A program made the position numbers and the translations under genes. From assembly GCF_001428845.1 (NCBI RefSeq), contig NZ_LMIU01000012.1, forward strand, positions 500,857 through 564,856: a stretch of 64,000 bases of DNA, read 5' to 3'. This stretch comes from Achromobacter sp. Root83 (GTDB taxonomy: Bacteria; Pseudomonadota; Gammaproteobacteria; Burkholderiales; Burkholderiaceae_B). Shown here in pieces: positions 9,005-16,968 of the stretch. The notes under the pieces are model-generated. The model did not search any database, had not been told where the DNA came from, and saw only the letters and a program-made list of their open reading frames with translations. The first letter of the stretch is position 1; every line of letters starts with the position of its first letter.

Positions 9005-9081
9005 CCGGGGGCGGCCCATGCCGGGGGCGGCCCATGCCGGGGCGGCCCATGCCGGGGCGGCCCATGCCGGCGCGGCCCGAG
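9005..9081. repeat. GC-rich minisatellite, five 15-16 bp units
   Basis: Units run 9005-9020, 9021-9036, 9037-9051, 9052-9066 and 9067-9081, with consensus CCGGGGCGGCCCATG. The first two units are 16 bp, the next two 15 bp and the last is diverged. The array lies 55 bp upstream of the start at 9136, in the otherwise gene-free stretch 8869-9135. Confidence 0.9.
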
Positions 9082-9135
9082 CTTGGGCGCCATGCTAGGA
9101 TTTGCGCCGACTTTCATTGCCAGGAGGCTTTCATC

Positions 9136-9381
9136 ATGGACACTCAGGAACAAATCGCCGTTATCGTGCACACCATCTCGCATCAGGGCGGCCGTATCGA
9201 CGCGCTGAACTCCACGCTCTTGTCGATGCTGCATCTGGTGAAAGGCTCGCCGGGCTTGCGCGAAGCCATCGAGGCCCAACTGGAGCAGAACTATTCCAGC
9301 CTGCTGGCCCGCTCCGAGAATCCTCAGTACGTGGCAGGGTTCGAAAGCGTGCGCGACATGATCGTGGGCGCGCTGAAGTAG
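9136..9381 (+). CDS. Small conserved-looking hypothetical protein
   Basis: The 81-residue protein (MDTQEQIAVIVHTISHQGGR...) is mostly helical and mildly acidic, with no signal peptide or membrane segment. CAGGAGG at 9121-9127 is well placed for the ATG at 9136. The frame stays open upstream through the minisatellite to a TTG at 8968, but that form lacks a ribosome site. No family recognised. Confidence 0.7.
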   Translation: MDTQEQIAVIVHTISHQGGRIDALNSTLLSMLHLVKGSPGLREAIEAQLEQNYSSLLARSENPQYVAGFESVRDMIVGALK

Positions 9382-9395
9382 TCAGCGCGGACCCA

Positions 9396-9474
9396 AGTTA
9401 CCCACAACTTCTGTGGACAAGCCTTGGGATAGCGCGGGCATAGATGCGCAAACTCCTTTAATTACAAGGGCTTG
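9396..9474. repeat. 79-bp dispersed repeat, copy 1 (DnaA-box-like dyad)
   Basis: Begins AGTTACCCACA, then after five bases TGTGGACAAGCCTTGGGATAG (9412-9432), and ends TAATTACAAGGGCTTG (9459-9474). A second copy of identical length lies at 13076-13154. The CCCACA/TGTGG arms form a dyad, and CAAGCCTTG pairs nearly with the terminal CAAGGGCTTG. TTACCCACA differs by one base from the DnaA box TTATCCACA. Confidence 0.85.
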
Positions 9475-9566
9475 CCAGTAGCGCTCAAAGGTGGCGCCGA
9501 TTGCATCGGCCCGGCCTTCATGCGCGGGCCGGCACGGCTTGGTCAAGCCGGGTAATATGCGGCCCC

Positions 9567-9839
9567 ATGCGGAATCAGTATTCAATGGATGGCCGGAGCG
9601 CGGCGATGGCGGCTCGCGTTTCGGAAGCGGCAAAGCTGGCGGCGTTCGACCCTGGCAAACTCTCCCCCGAGGCGCGCCAGAGCTGGGAGCGCATGGGGCA
9701 TGGCTTCAAGGCCTGGCACGACTTCGACCAGCGCCACCCCATTCTGCGCCGGCTGGCGCTGCTGCCTTTCATCGGCGGCCTGTATCGCAGCGCGCGGCGC
9801 CGCCACGTGCTGCGGGCTAGCGGCAAGCTGGTGTTCTGA
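9567..9839 (+). CDS. Small basic hypothetical protein
   Basis: From ATG 9567 (MRNQYSMDGRSAAMAARV...) the product is 90 residues, basic near the end (RSARRRHVLRASGKLVF) with one short hydrophobic patch (LALLPFIGGLY). Alternative in-frame ATGs are at 9585 and 9606, so the start is unsure. No recognised domain. It converges with the DedA gene 12 bp away. Confidence 0.5.
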   Translation: MRNQYSMDGRSAAMAARVSEAAKLAAFDPGKLSPEARQSWERMGHGFKAWHDFDQRHPILRRLALLPFIGGLYRSARRRHVLRASGKLVF

Positions 9840-9851
9840 GCGGCCAGGCGC

Positions 9852-10415
9852 CTATTTCCGGCGCCGGCCGAACACGCGATACGCCAGCCAGATGGCCACG
9901 CCGATGGCGGCTGCTATCGCCAGCTTGGTTTCCACGCCGTGCAGGCGTCCCAGCAGCGATTCGATCGTTTGCCCGAAGGCATAACCCAGCAGGCTGAAGC
10001 AGGCCGCCCAGATGGCCGCGGCGATGGCGTTGAGCACCAGGAACCGCAGCGGCGGCACCTGGGATACGCCAAGCGCCACCGGACCCACCGTGCGCAGGCC
10101 ATACAGGAACCGCAAGGACAGGATGAATCCATGCGGATAGCGGTCGATGGCGGACAGGGCCTTTTCGAAGGCGGGCTTCTCGCGGATGCGCCGGACATAT
10201 CTGTGCTCGCGATAACGCCTGCCCAGGTGGAACAGCAACTGGTCGGCCAGGAACGACCCGGCGAAGGCGCAGAGCATCACGGACGGCAGGTGCAGCAGCC
10301 GCTGGTGCGCCAGGAAGCCGGCTAGCACCACGACGCTTTCGCCTTCCAGGAAGGTGCCGCCGAGCACGGCCCACAGTCCGTAGTCGATGATGAATTGATG
10401 CAGTTCCAGATTCAT
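9852..10415 (-). CDS. DedA family membrane protein
   Basis: The 187-residue protein has the DedA/SNARE-associated layout: GGTFLEGESVVVLAGFLAHQ near residue 18, the F/Y-x-x-R-x3-G-type motif in RFLYGLRTVGPVALG near residue 100, and several hydrophobic helices with a basic tail. The family is linked to lipid-carrier flipping and membrane homeostasis. Its ATG overlaps the stop of the MocR gene by four bases (ATGA), so the two are co-expressed. Confidence 0.88.
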   Translation of the reverse strand: MNLELHQFIIDYGLWAVLGGTFLEGESVVVLAGFLAHQRLLHLPSVMLCAFAGSFLADQLLFHLGRRYREHRYVRRIREKPAFEKALSAIDRYPHGFILSLRFLYGLRTVGPVALGVSQVPPLRFLVLNAIAAAIWAACFSLLGYAFGQTIESLLGRLHGVETKLAIAAAIGVAIWLAYRVFGRRRK

Positions 10416-11851
10416 CCTGTCCGTTCGTCCACAATGCGCGCCAGCGTCAGCAGCGCCCGCGAAATATCCGGCGTGGTGCGCTGTCCGCAACTGATGCGCA
10501 GAAAATGGTTGAACCGGGTACCGTTCGAGAACATGGCGCCCGGCGCGACCCTTATGCCTTGGCGCAGCGCGCTCTCGAAGACGTCCATTCCCGAGCGGCC
10601 ATCGGGCATCTCCACCCACAGCAGCATGCCGCCTTGCGGCACGCTCAGACGTGTGCCCCGCGGAAAGTGCGCGGCGATGGCCTCCGCGGTCTGGTCGCGT
10701 TGCGCCTTCAATTGCCGGCGTAACCGCGTCAGATGGCGGTCGTAGGCGCGCGACTCCATGAACTCCGCCACCGCGATCTGCGCCAGCGGCTCATTGGGGC
10801 GGCTTTGCGCAAACTTCAGCATGGCGATCCGCGCTTTCCAGCGCCCGCCCAGCAGCCACCCCAGCCGCATGCCCGGCGCCAGCGTCTTGTGCATCGACGA
10901 GCAATAGATGACGTTGCCGGTCGCGTCCCAGGACTTGGCCGCGGGCAAAGGCGTGTCGTCGTCGGTGAGGGCACCGTAGGTGTCGTCCTCGATCAGCGGC
11001 ACTTGCTGGCGTTCGCACAGGGCGACGAGCCGTGCCTTGTGCGCATCGGGCATGACGCAGCCCAGGGGGTTGTGGAAATTGGGCACGACGACCACGGCGC
11101 GGATATCGCCGTGCGTCTGGAAGGCCAGGTCCAGCGCCTCTATCGACAAGCCGTGCTGCGGGCTCGTAGGGATTTCCAGCGCCCGCATGCCCAGGCTTTC
11201 CAGGATCTGCAGCAAGCCGAAATAGGCAGGCGACTCCACCGCGATGGTGTCCCCGGGCCGGGCGACGGCGCGCAACGCCAGGTTCAGGGCCTCGATGCAG
11301 CCGTGCGTGACGATGACGTCGTCGGGCGTGGCGTTGATGCCGTTGGCCAGCGCGCGGCGGGCCAGCACCGCGCGAAGATCCGGATGCCCTTGCGGCGGCA
11401 CCGGGCTGACCAGCACCTGTGGCGACTGGCGCAGTGCCCGCGTCATGGCCTGTCTGAGCTCTTCCATCGGATACGCTTCGGGCACGGCCGCCGCCAGCGC
11501 AAAGTTGGCGCTGACCGGATGGGCTTCGCATTTCGCGATGAAGTCCGACACCCGGTCATGGATGCCCACATACTGCGCCGCGCCCAGGGTCTGCCGGATA
11601 TCGGGTTCGCTGACAGGGGGGATGCTGTTGCGCCTGGGTTTCAGGACGAAATACCCGGAGCGGGGCCGCGCTTCGATCAGTCCGTCGTCTTCCAGTTGGC
11701 GGCAGGCCTGCAACGCGGTGGACAGGCTGACGTGATGGGTCCGCACCAGGGTACGAACGGACGGCATGCGCTGGGCGGGAGCGAGCACGCCGGTCTGGAT
11801 GGCGCGCCGGTAGTGATTGGCCAGGCGTAGGTATAGCGGTTGTGGATCCAT
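10412..11851 (-). CDS. MocR/GntR-type PLP-dependent transcriptional regulator
   Basis: The 479-residue protein joins a GntR winged helix (residues about 1-75: MDPQPLYLRLANHYRRAIQ, then the operator helix region HHVSLSTALQACRQLEDDG) to a fold-type I aminotransferase domain. The PLP lysine is in CSSMHKTLAPGMRLGW. Such regulators (PdxR, GabR, DdlR types) sense PLP and a ligand. The start at 11851 is preceded by GAGGAG. It is transcribed divergently from the DUF2917-like gene and overlaps the DedA gene downstream. Confidence 0.92.
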   Translation of the reverse strand: MDPQPLYLRLANHYRRAIQTGVLAPAQRMPSVRTLVRTHHVSLSTALQACRQLEDDGLIEARPRSGYFVLKPRRNSIPPVSEPDIRQTLGAAQYVGIHDRVSDFIAKCEAHPVSANFALAAAVPEAYPMEELRQAMTRALRQSPQVLVSPVPPQGHPDLRAVLARRALANGINATPDDVIVTHGCIEALNLALRAVARPGDTIAVESPAYFGLLQILESLGMRALEIPTSPQHGLSIEALDLAFQTHGDIRAVVVVPNFHNPLGCVMPDAHKARLVALCERQQVPLIEDDTYGALTDDDTPLPAAKSWDATGNVIYCSSMHKTLAPGMRLGWLLGGRWKARIAMLKFAQSRPNEPLAQIAVAEFMESRAYDRHLTRLRRQLKAQRDQTAEAIAAHFPRGTRLSVPQGGMLLWVEMPDGRSGMDVFESALRQGIRVAPGAMFSNGTRFNHFLRISCGQRTTPDISRALLTLARIVDERTG

Positions 11852-12020
11852 GCGCCGATCTTGCTCCTCGGGGTTGGAATGAGGGAAGGCACAGATTCCA
11901 GAAAAATACACCATAACAGCGGCAAAATCGAGCGTCTGCATCGGTACAGAAAGCCGAATTGTGTGGCTGTTGCGCAGAGCAGCCCGGAAGTAGCCTGTCG
12001 GTGTCCGATTGGAGATGACC

Positions 12021-12401
12021 ATGACCCCGCACTACGACGACCTTGCCCCGGCGCGCCGCCTGGAAATCGCGCCCGGCTCCACCCGGTGGCTTGTCCTGCG
12101 CGCCGGCGCCGCCGTCATTTGCACGGAAGGCAGCGTGCGGGTCGAAGAGACTGCAAATGGCGCCGAAGCCCCGGAGGGCCTGCATCGCGCCCTATCCGTG
12201 AGGGTCAATGCGGGCGAGGTCCATGGGTTGGCCTACGGCGGCGCCGTGCGTCTGACGGCGATCCTTGGCGCCCAGGTGATCTGCCTGGATTCCACGAGTC
12301 CCTGGGGCCGCATTTTCCGCCGGGCGGGACGTCTGTTTCAAAGAATTTGGGTGAAAAACAGAAATAACAGCCTGGGTGCGCTGCACAAGATTTCAAAATG
12401 A
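12021..12401 (+). CDS. DUF2917-like small protein, divergent from the MocR gene
   Basis: The 126-residue product (MTPHYDDLAPARRLEIAPGS...) is a short beta-rich domain with LEIAPGSTRWLVLRAGAAV and a basic C-terminal tail; the pattern fits DUF2917 as I know it. GGAG at 12011-12014 supports ATG 12021, although in-frame TTG 12009 and ATG 12015 lie just upstream. About 170 bp separate it from the divergent MocR gene, a typical arrangement for a regulator and its target. Confidence 0.6.
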   Translation: MTPHYDDLAPARRLEIAPGSTRWLVLRAGAAVICTEGSVRVEETANGAEAPEGLHRALSVRVNAGEVHGLAYGGAVRLTAILGAQVICLDSTSPWGRIFRRAGRLFQRIWVKNRNNSLGALHKISK

Positions 12402-12409
12402 GGTATGAT
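12381..12409 (+). promoter_or_regulatory. Candidate promoter for tRNA-fMet
   Basis: CTGCAC (12381-12386) and TATGAT (12404-12409) are 17 bp apart and the -10 ends 12 bp before the mature tRNA start. It overlaps the stop codon of the preceding gene. Confidence 0.5.
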
Positions 12410-12421
12410 TCACACATCAGA

Positions 12422-12498
<77 letters not shown>

Positions 12499-12562
12499 GT
12501 TTCAAGCAGTACCCGGTTCTTTCGGCAGCGCGCTGAATGCGTGTAGCCCCGAGACCTCTGCT

Positions 12563-12594
12563 AAAAAAGCCGCGACATTGTCGCGGCTTTTTTT
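12563..12594 (+). terminator. Intrinsic terminator after tRNA-fMet
   Basis: GCCGCGAC (12569-12576) and GTCGCGGC (12580-12587) form an 8-bp stem, with an A run before and seven T after. Confidence 0.9.
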
Positions 12595-12724
12595 CGTCTG
12601 TCCCTTGCCCTGGGTCAAACCATTGTTCCAGTCCGGAGTTTCCCGGATGCCGCTGTGCGCACAGGGGTGCGCCCCTGCGCTACCATGGGTCACGCGCGCT
12701 AGGTTGCCGCACAGAGGAGGGTCC

Positions 12725-13069
12725 ATGGGAACAGCGAAATACGATCATCCCGGCTATGTCGCCGACACTGGCTCTGAAGGCAAGTACCACGTGGGGATCT
12801 GGTGCCCCCACGGATATCCCGCCCATATCCACATTGGCCGTCCCGCCGAACTCGGCGATCCCCAGGCGTTGTTGCGCTTGCGGATACCGGACGGCGTGTT
12901 CCAGTCGCTTCCGGATGATCCCGAAACCCTGTGCCGCCGGGCGCTGGGCCAGGCCCTGGACGCCGGGCTGCTGCGTTCCGTCTCGGTGGACGGCGAATAC
13001 CAGGAGCTTCGTTTTCAGCTTGACGCCGAGCCGTGGTCCGGGCCCATGCAAGCGGCGGGCAACGCCTGA
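12725..13069 (+). CDS. Hypothetical protein
   Basis: The 114-residue acidic protein begins MGTAKYDHPGYVADTGSEGK and has an early segment rich in His, Cys and Trp (GIWCPHGYPAHIHIGRPAE). A strong ribosome site AGGAGGG precedes ATG 12725. No signal peptide or membrane helix and no family I recognise. It stands alone between the tRNA terminator and the second 79-bp repeat. Confidence 0.65.
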   Translation: MGTAKYDHPGYVADTGSEGKYHVGIWCPHGYPAHIHIGRPAELGDPQALLRLRIPDGVFQSLPDDPETLCRRALGQALDAGLLRSVSVDGEYQELRFQLDAEPWSGPMQAAGNA

Positions 13070-13075
13070 GGCAAG

Positions 13076-13154
13076 AGTTACCCACAGGGATTGTGGACAA
13101 GCCTTGGGATAGCTTCTGCGTATTTGCGATTTCTGCCGTAATAACAAGGGCTTG
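13076..13154. repeat. 79-bp dispersed repeat, copy 2 (DnaA-box-like dyad)
   Basis: Matches copy 1 (9396-9474) at both ends with identical total length: AGTTACCCACA, TGTGGACAAGCCTTGGGATAG after five bases, and TAATAACAAGGGCTTG at 13139-13154. The central bases differ. It starts 7 bp after a stop codon. The rest of the gap to 13392 holds only GC-rich sequence in which I see nothing further. Confidence 0.85.
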
Positions 13155-13391
13155 GCGCCCGAGGTCAAGAAATGGCCGGCGCCAGGCCTTTTTTGCGGAT
13201 GCGCGGGCCTGCCGCCACCGCTCGCGGACCGGCTTGGCGGGCGGGCCGCCCGCGCCCGGCATCGCGGCGGCCGCCCCGTGCGACAATCTCTTCCCCGTGG
13301 CCGGCGGCGGCCCCTTTCGTTTCCTTCTTCGTCCGTCTCACATGCATTCTGTCTTGCCCATCCGTCATGTTGCCATGAAGGGGGCGGCGCC

Positions 13392-14630
13392 ATGAGCCCG
13401 CCCGCCAGGCGCGTCGCTGTCATCGGAGGCGGACCGGCAGGCCTGATGGCCGCGGAAGGATTGAGCGCCAGGGGAGTGCAGGTCGACGTGTTCGACGCCA
13501 TGCCCTCGGTGGGACGAAAATTCCTGATGGCGGGCCGTGGCGGATTGAATCTGACGCACAGCGAGCCATCTGGCCCGTTTCTGGCTCGTTACGGGGCGCG
13601 CGCCGCGTGCGTGGCGCCCTGGCTGGAGGTCCTTGACGCCGCGGGCTTGCGCGCCTGGGCGCATCGGTTGGGCATCGATACGTTCGTGGGATCCTCCGGC
13701 CGCGTATTTCCCCAGGAAATGAAAGCGGCCCCGCTGCTGCGGGCCTGGCTGGCCAGGTTGCGGGCCGGCGGCGTGCGCTTCCATATGCGGCACCGCTGGC
13801 TCGGATGGCCGCAGGGTGGCAAGCCTTGCGCGGGTGCGCTGCGCTTCGATACACCGGATGGCGAGACAACCTGCGCGGCCGATGCCGTCGTGCTTGCCCT
13901 GGGCGGCGGGAGTTGGGCCAAGCTGGGATCGGACGGCGCCTGGGCAGCGGGCTTGCGGGGGCATGGCATCGAGGTAGCCCCGCTGCGCCCCGCCAATTGC
14001 GGTTTCGACGTTTCATGGTCTGATCATTTCCGCGAGCGCTACGCGGGCCAGCCGGTCAAGCCGGTATCCATGGCCGCCGGCGGCATGGCCAGGCAAGGCG
14101 AGTTCGTCATTTCGGAAACGGGCATCGAGGGCAGTCTGGTCTATGCGCTGTCAGCGCCGCTGCGGGACCAGCTTGACGCTCAGGGCCGAGCTGTCGCCAT
14201 GCTGGACCTGGCACCGGACTGGCCGCAAGAAAAGGTCACGGCAGCGGTGACGCACCCGCGCGGCGCGCGCTCGATGTCCAGCCACCTGCAGAGCCGGCTG
14301 GGGCTGACCGGCGTCAGGGCGGGTCTGCTGCGCGAATGCGCCACCGCGGAAGATTTCCGCGACCCGGCCCGCCTGGCGCTGCGGATCAAGGCGCTACCCC
14401 TGACGCTGACGCGTACGCGTCCGATCGATGAGGCGATCAGCACCGCGGGCGGGGTGGCATTCGAGGGACTGACGGCGGGGCTGATGCTCAGCGCCGCGCC
14501 CGGCGTGTTCTGCGTGGGCGAGATGCTGGATTGGGAGGCGCCGACTGGCGGCTACCTGTTGACGGCGTGCATGGCCAGCGGTGCGGTTGCCGCCAAGGCG
14601 GTTGCGGCGTTTTTGGAAGGCGGTTCCTGA
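13392..14630 (+). CDS. NAD(P)/FAD-dependent oxidoreductase, BaiN/TIGR03862-like flavoprotein
   Basis: The 412-residue protein starts with an FAD-binding Rossmann motif (VAVIGGGPAGLMAAEGL) and has the MAGRGGLNLTHSE signature, the middle LALGGGSWAKLGSDG motif and the C-terminal VGEMLDWEAPTGGYLLTACM. This pattern is typical of the BaiN-like (HI0933) flavoprotein group, and the VGEMLDWEAPTGGY ending of its TIGR03862 branch. The physiological substrate is unknown. ATG 13392 is the first codon giving the dinucleotide-binding fold near the N-terminus. Confidence 0.87.
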   Translation: MSPPARRVAVIGGGPAGLMAAEGLSARGVQVDVFDAMPSVGRKFLMAGRGGLNLTHSEPSGPFLARYGARAACVAPWLEVLDAAGLRAWAHRLGIDTFVGSSGRVFPQEMKAAPLLRAWLARLRAGGVRFHMRHRWLGWPQGGKPCAGALRFDTPDGETTCAADAVVLALGGGSWAKLGSDGAWAAGLRGHGIEVAPLRPANCGFDVSWSDHFRERYAGQPVKPVSMAAGGMARQGEFVISETGIEGSLVYALSAPLRDQLDAQGRAVAMLDLAPDWPQEKVTAAVTHPRGARSMSSHLQSRLGLTGVRAGLLRECATAEDFRDPARLALRIKALPLTLTRTRPIDEAISTAGGVAFEGLTAGLMLSAAPGVFCVGEMLDWEAPTGGYLLTACMASGAVAAKAVAAFLEGGS

Positions 14631-14654
14631 GGCGGGCGGGCTGCCTGCCCGCGA

Positions 14655-15062
14655 TCAGGAGCCGGCAGGATAGGGCGACATGCTCAGCGGGGCTCGCGGC
14701 GCCAGATCGCCGACGACGTGGCCGACGACGGGCGGGCCGCCCTCCGGCTGCGTAATGATGCCGATGACCCGGGTGATCGCGCTGGCCGGGATGGCGGTGC
14801 CATGGGCCGGATCCTGCACGAGCTGCCAGATCGTTGCGCTTGCGGCGCCGGCGTCTCCGTCGAGCGAATCCGAGGAATCCAGGCAGCTCCGGGCAAAGAA
14901 TGACCAGTCCGAGGCGCTACAAGGCAAGCCGTGTGCCGTGGCCAAACGGGCCAGGGCCAGAGGCGCATCCGCCTGGCTCGCGGCGTGCTGGGCGGCAGTG
15001 CCCAGCGAGACGTCCAGCGACAGCAAGCGGAGAAACTCTACGACATTGTCGGTGTTCATCAT
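14655..15062 (-). CDS. Nif11-leader-like protein with C-terminal extension (tentative)
   Basis: The 135-residue product begins MMNTDNVVEFLRLLSLDVSL. Residues about 1-55 follow the spacing of Nif11-like leader domains: an N-terminal FL..., an aspartate then leucine, and later ALARLATAHGLPCSASDW, matching the LA..xG....D pattern. The last 80 residues are Gly/Pro/Ala-rich and unrecognised. It follows, by 56 bp, another small gene on the same strand. No RiPP-modifying enzyme is visible nearby, so the leader-peptide idea is only inference. Confidence 0.5.
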   Translation of the reverse strand: MMNTDNVVEFLRLLSLDVSLGTAAQHAASQADAPLALARLATAHGLPCSASDWSFFARSCLDSSDSLDGDAGAASATIWQLVQDPAHGTAIPASAITRVIGIITQPEGGPPVVGHVVGDLAPRAPLSMSPYPAGS

Positions 15063-15118
15063 GTGGTCTCCTGTGAGGGCTGTTCTGGTCTATCGCCGGC
15101 GGTCGGTTGGCGGGCGTG

Positions 15119-15478
15119 TCAGCCGGGGCCTTGGCCCAGCATCGATACCAGCGATTGTTTCAGGCGTGGCGAAAAAATTGGTACCGTATGCGATACACCG
15201 TTGCGGTCGATACCCTCTTTGAGTTCGACCGATTGCCCAAGGAAAATATCCGGCGCGGCGCCAATTTCGTTGTACCTGGCCAGCAGCTCATTCACGTGTT
15301 CCTGCGCGTCCGCAAGCGTACTGCTGTCGGCCAGCTTGCCGGCGGCGTGGGCTTGCAAAATTCGATGTAGATCGTCGATGAACAGCGCCAAAGCGGCCTG
15401 TCCGCGACATTGCGGTTGTTCCCAGCCCCAGCCTTGCGGGCCGGCGCCGGTGTTCTGCGATGCTTGTTTCTTCGTCAT
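15119..15478 (-). CDS. Hypothetical protein, partner of the Nif11-like gene
   Basis: The 119-residue protein starts MTKKQASQNTGAGPQGWGWEQ, has a Trp/Gly-rich N-terminus, then a helical region (LALFIDDLHRILQAHAAGK) and a tail containing IFSPRLKQSLVSMLGQ. It has no signal peptide and no family I recognise. It lies directly upstream of the Nif11-like gene, so the two probably form an operon. Confidence 0.55.
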   Translation of the reverse strand: MTKKQASQNTGAGPQGWGWEQPQCRGQAALALFIDDLHRILQAHAAGKLADSSTLADAQEHVNELLARYNEIGAAPDIFLGQSVELKEGIDRNGVSHTVPIFSPRLKQSLVSMLGQGPG

Positions 15479-15756
15479 TTGCGCATCCTAATCCATTGCC
15501 GCCAAATACGCGACAGGCGTTGGAGGCCCGGAAATGTCACCGTCGCGTAAGGGTGGTGACGGTTTTTCGCGGCCGCCGTTACAAGAGAACCCACTGGAAG
15601 GCCGGCGCAAAAGCGGGATGCGGTGCGGGCGCGGTTACATACGGGTGACGACGCGCCCGGCGACCCGCCGGGCCCTCCGGGCTTGTACGGCCCTGCGCAA
15701 AGCGGGGGCTTTGCGGTATCCTGGCTTCGGTTTCCACGCCCAGACAGGAGATGTTT

Positions 15757-15891
15757 ATGAAGAACAGAGTCTTTCTCGTCATGATGCTTTCGATTGCCGC
15801 GCTTTCGGCGGGTTGCAACACCGTTGCAGGGGCTGGAAAGGACATCCAGCGCGGCGGGGAAAAGATCGAGGGCGCTGCGGAAAAGAAGTAG
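15757..15891 (+). CDS. Entericidin-family small lipoprotein (copy 1)
   Basis: A 44-residue lipoprotein: MKNRVFLVMMLSIAALSAGC is the signal with lipobox SAGC, followed by NTVAGAGKDIQRGGEKIEGA. This is the EcnA/EcnB pattern (NTVxGxGKDxxxxGxxI). CAGGAG at 15745-15750 fits ATG 15757; the ATG at 15751 is too close. A terminator follows. A paralogue is at 51046-51177. The gap 15479-15756 upstream shows a GTCACC/GGTGAC dyad but no other gene. Confidence 0.88.
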   Translation: MKNRVFLVMMLSIAALSAGCNTVAGAGKDIQRGGEKIEGAAEKK

Positions 15892-15924
15892 GCCATCCAG
15901 ACCGGCTGCCGCTCTGACGGTTCG

Positions 15925-15968
15925 AGGCCACGCGAGAAATGTTCCGGCATTTCCGGCGTGGCCTTTTT
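15925..15968 (+). terminator. Terminator after entericidin 1
   Basis: AGGCCACGC (15925-15933) and GCGTGGCCT (15956-15964) form a 9-bp stem with a 22-nt loop, followed by T residues. Confidence 0.75.
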
Positions 15969-16019
15969 GTGGCCGCTGGCATAATCGCGGAAGTCCGAAT
16001 ACCAATCGCGGGAAGAATC

Positions 16020-16454
16020 ATGCGCAAGTCAGTCTGGATGGTGGGTGTAACGTTGGCGGCCTTGTTGGCCGGTTGCGCGAGCAAGGGAGTGTATGAGGTG
16101 GAGTCGGTGAAGAAGGACACCTTCAGCGTCGACACCAACTACCAGGCCGCGTTCCGCCGCGCCGGCGAGTACGTGCGTGCATGTCATGTCCAGGTGCAGC
16201 ATCCCTATGGCGTGTCCTACGCATGGCGCCACACGATCGGCGAGAAGGGCGCCCCCGATGAAATCCAGGTCTTCAAGGTGGGCGAGCCCGCCACCGTGCT
16301 GGAGCTGATTTCCGCCGAGGCCGATGGCCCCGCGAAGTCCAAGGTCACCGTGACCGTCCTGGGCGAAGGGCGCTGGGACGAGGCGGAGATCGCGGCGCTG
16401 CGCAAGTCGGTCCAGAGCGCTACGCCCGAGTGCCGCACCGGCAGCGGCGGTTAA
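16020..16454 (+). CDS. Lipoprotein of unknown function
   Basis: The 144-residue protein has a signal peptide and lipobox LLAGCAS (Cys near residue 19). The mature part begins GVYEVESVKKDTFSVD and has a single paired Cys (VRACHVQ) plus a Cys near the end. The segment after the lipobox resembles that of the lipoprotein at 7351-7641 (EV-x-SV-x-K-x-T-x-SV). It is followed by a small membrane protein gene after 3 bp. Confidence 0.75.
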   Translation: MRKSVWMVGVTLAALLAGCASKGVYEVESVKKDTFSVDTNYQAAFRRAGEYVRACHVQVQHPYGVSYAWRHTIGEKGAPDEIQVFKVGEPATVLELISAEADGPAKSKVTVTVLGEGRWDEAEIAALRKSVQSATPECRTGSGG

Positions 16455-16457
16455 TCG

Positions 16458-16868
16458 ATGGATCCCCGCGCCCAGCAGATACGCGCCGCAGGCCTGTCGT
16501 TCTCGCTGTTTGCGGGGGCGTTCCGGTTCCTGGGCTGGCTCAATGGCGCCGCGGCGCTGATCCTGGTGGGATTCTCATTGGGAGTGGTGGGCGGCGATGT
16601 CGCCGCGCCGGACCTGCAATTGCCTTTGATCCTGTTTCTGGCGGGCTTGCTGGCGACGTGTCTGGGCCTGCTGTTCGCCTATCTGGCGCAGGTCAGCTTG
16701 TTGCGCCAAGGCTACAACGGCCACCTGACCCGCGGCCACTGGCCCGCGCAGATGATGGCGGCGCTTTGCTATGTGTTCAGCGCGCTGGCTTTCTGCGCCG
16801 CGTGCTGGCTGGCGGCGGGGCAGGCGGCGTCGGATATGCCGCAGACGGCGGCCTACGCAAAACGCTAA
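16458..16868 (+). CDS. Small integral membrane protein, unknown
   Basis: The 136-residue protein has three to four hydrophobic helices (near residues 22-45, 53-78 and 98-120) and no recognised motif. It starts 3 bp after the lipoprotein stop, so the two genes are almost certainly one operon, suggesting an envelope role for both. Confidence 0.7.
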   Translation: MDPRAQQIRAAGLSFSLFAGAFRFLGWLNGAAALILVGFSLGVVGGDVAAPDLQLPLILFLAGLLATCLGLLFAYLAQVSLLRQGYNGHLTRGHWPAQMMAALCYVFSALAFCAACWLAAGQAASDMPQTAAYAKR

Positions 16869-16897
16869 ATTTAAGGGTAAACCCTTGTGCGCAAAAG

Positions 16898-16927
16898 CGT
16901 TGGACTTGAGGTGTCGTTGGGAATAAT
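16898..16927 (+). promoter_or_regulatory. Candidate promoter of the ATCase gene
   Basis: TTGGAC (16898-16903) and TAATAT (16922-16927) are separated by 18 bp, about 40 bp upstream of ATG 16969. Confidence 0.4.
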
Positions 16928-16968
16928 ATGCGCGCTGCGTATATAAATCCTCTTTCTTGGGGCCCGTC

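Noticed and set aside
9005-9081. Minisatellite as a CRISPR array
   Set aside because: Units are contiguous with no unique spacers and are too short.
8968-9135. Upstream start that would add a GRPMP-repeat N-terminus to the protein at 9136
   Set aside because: The TTG at 8968 lacks a ribosome site, while CAGGAGG fits ATG 9136 well; kept only as a possibility in the findings.
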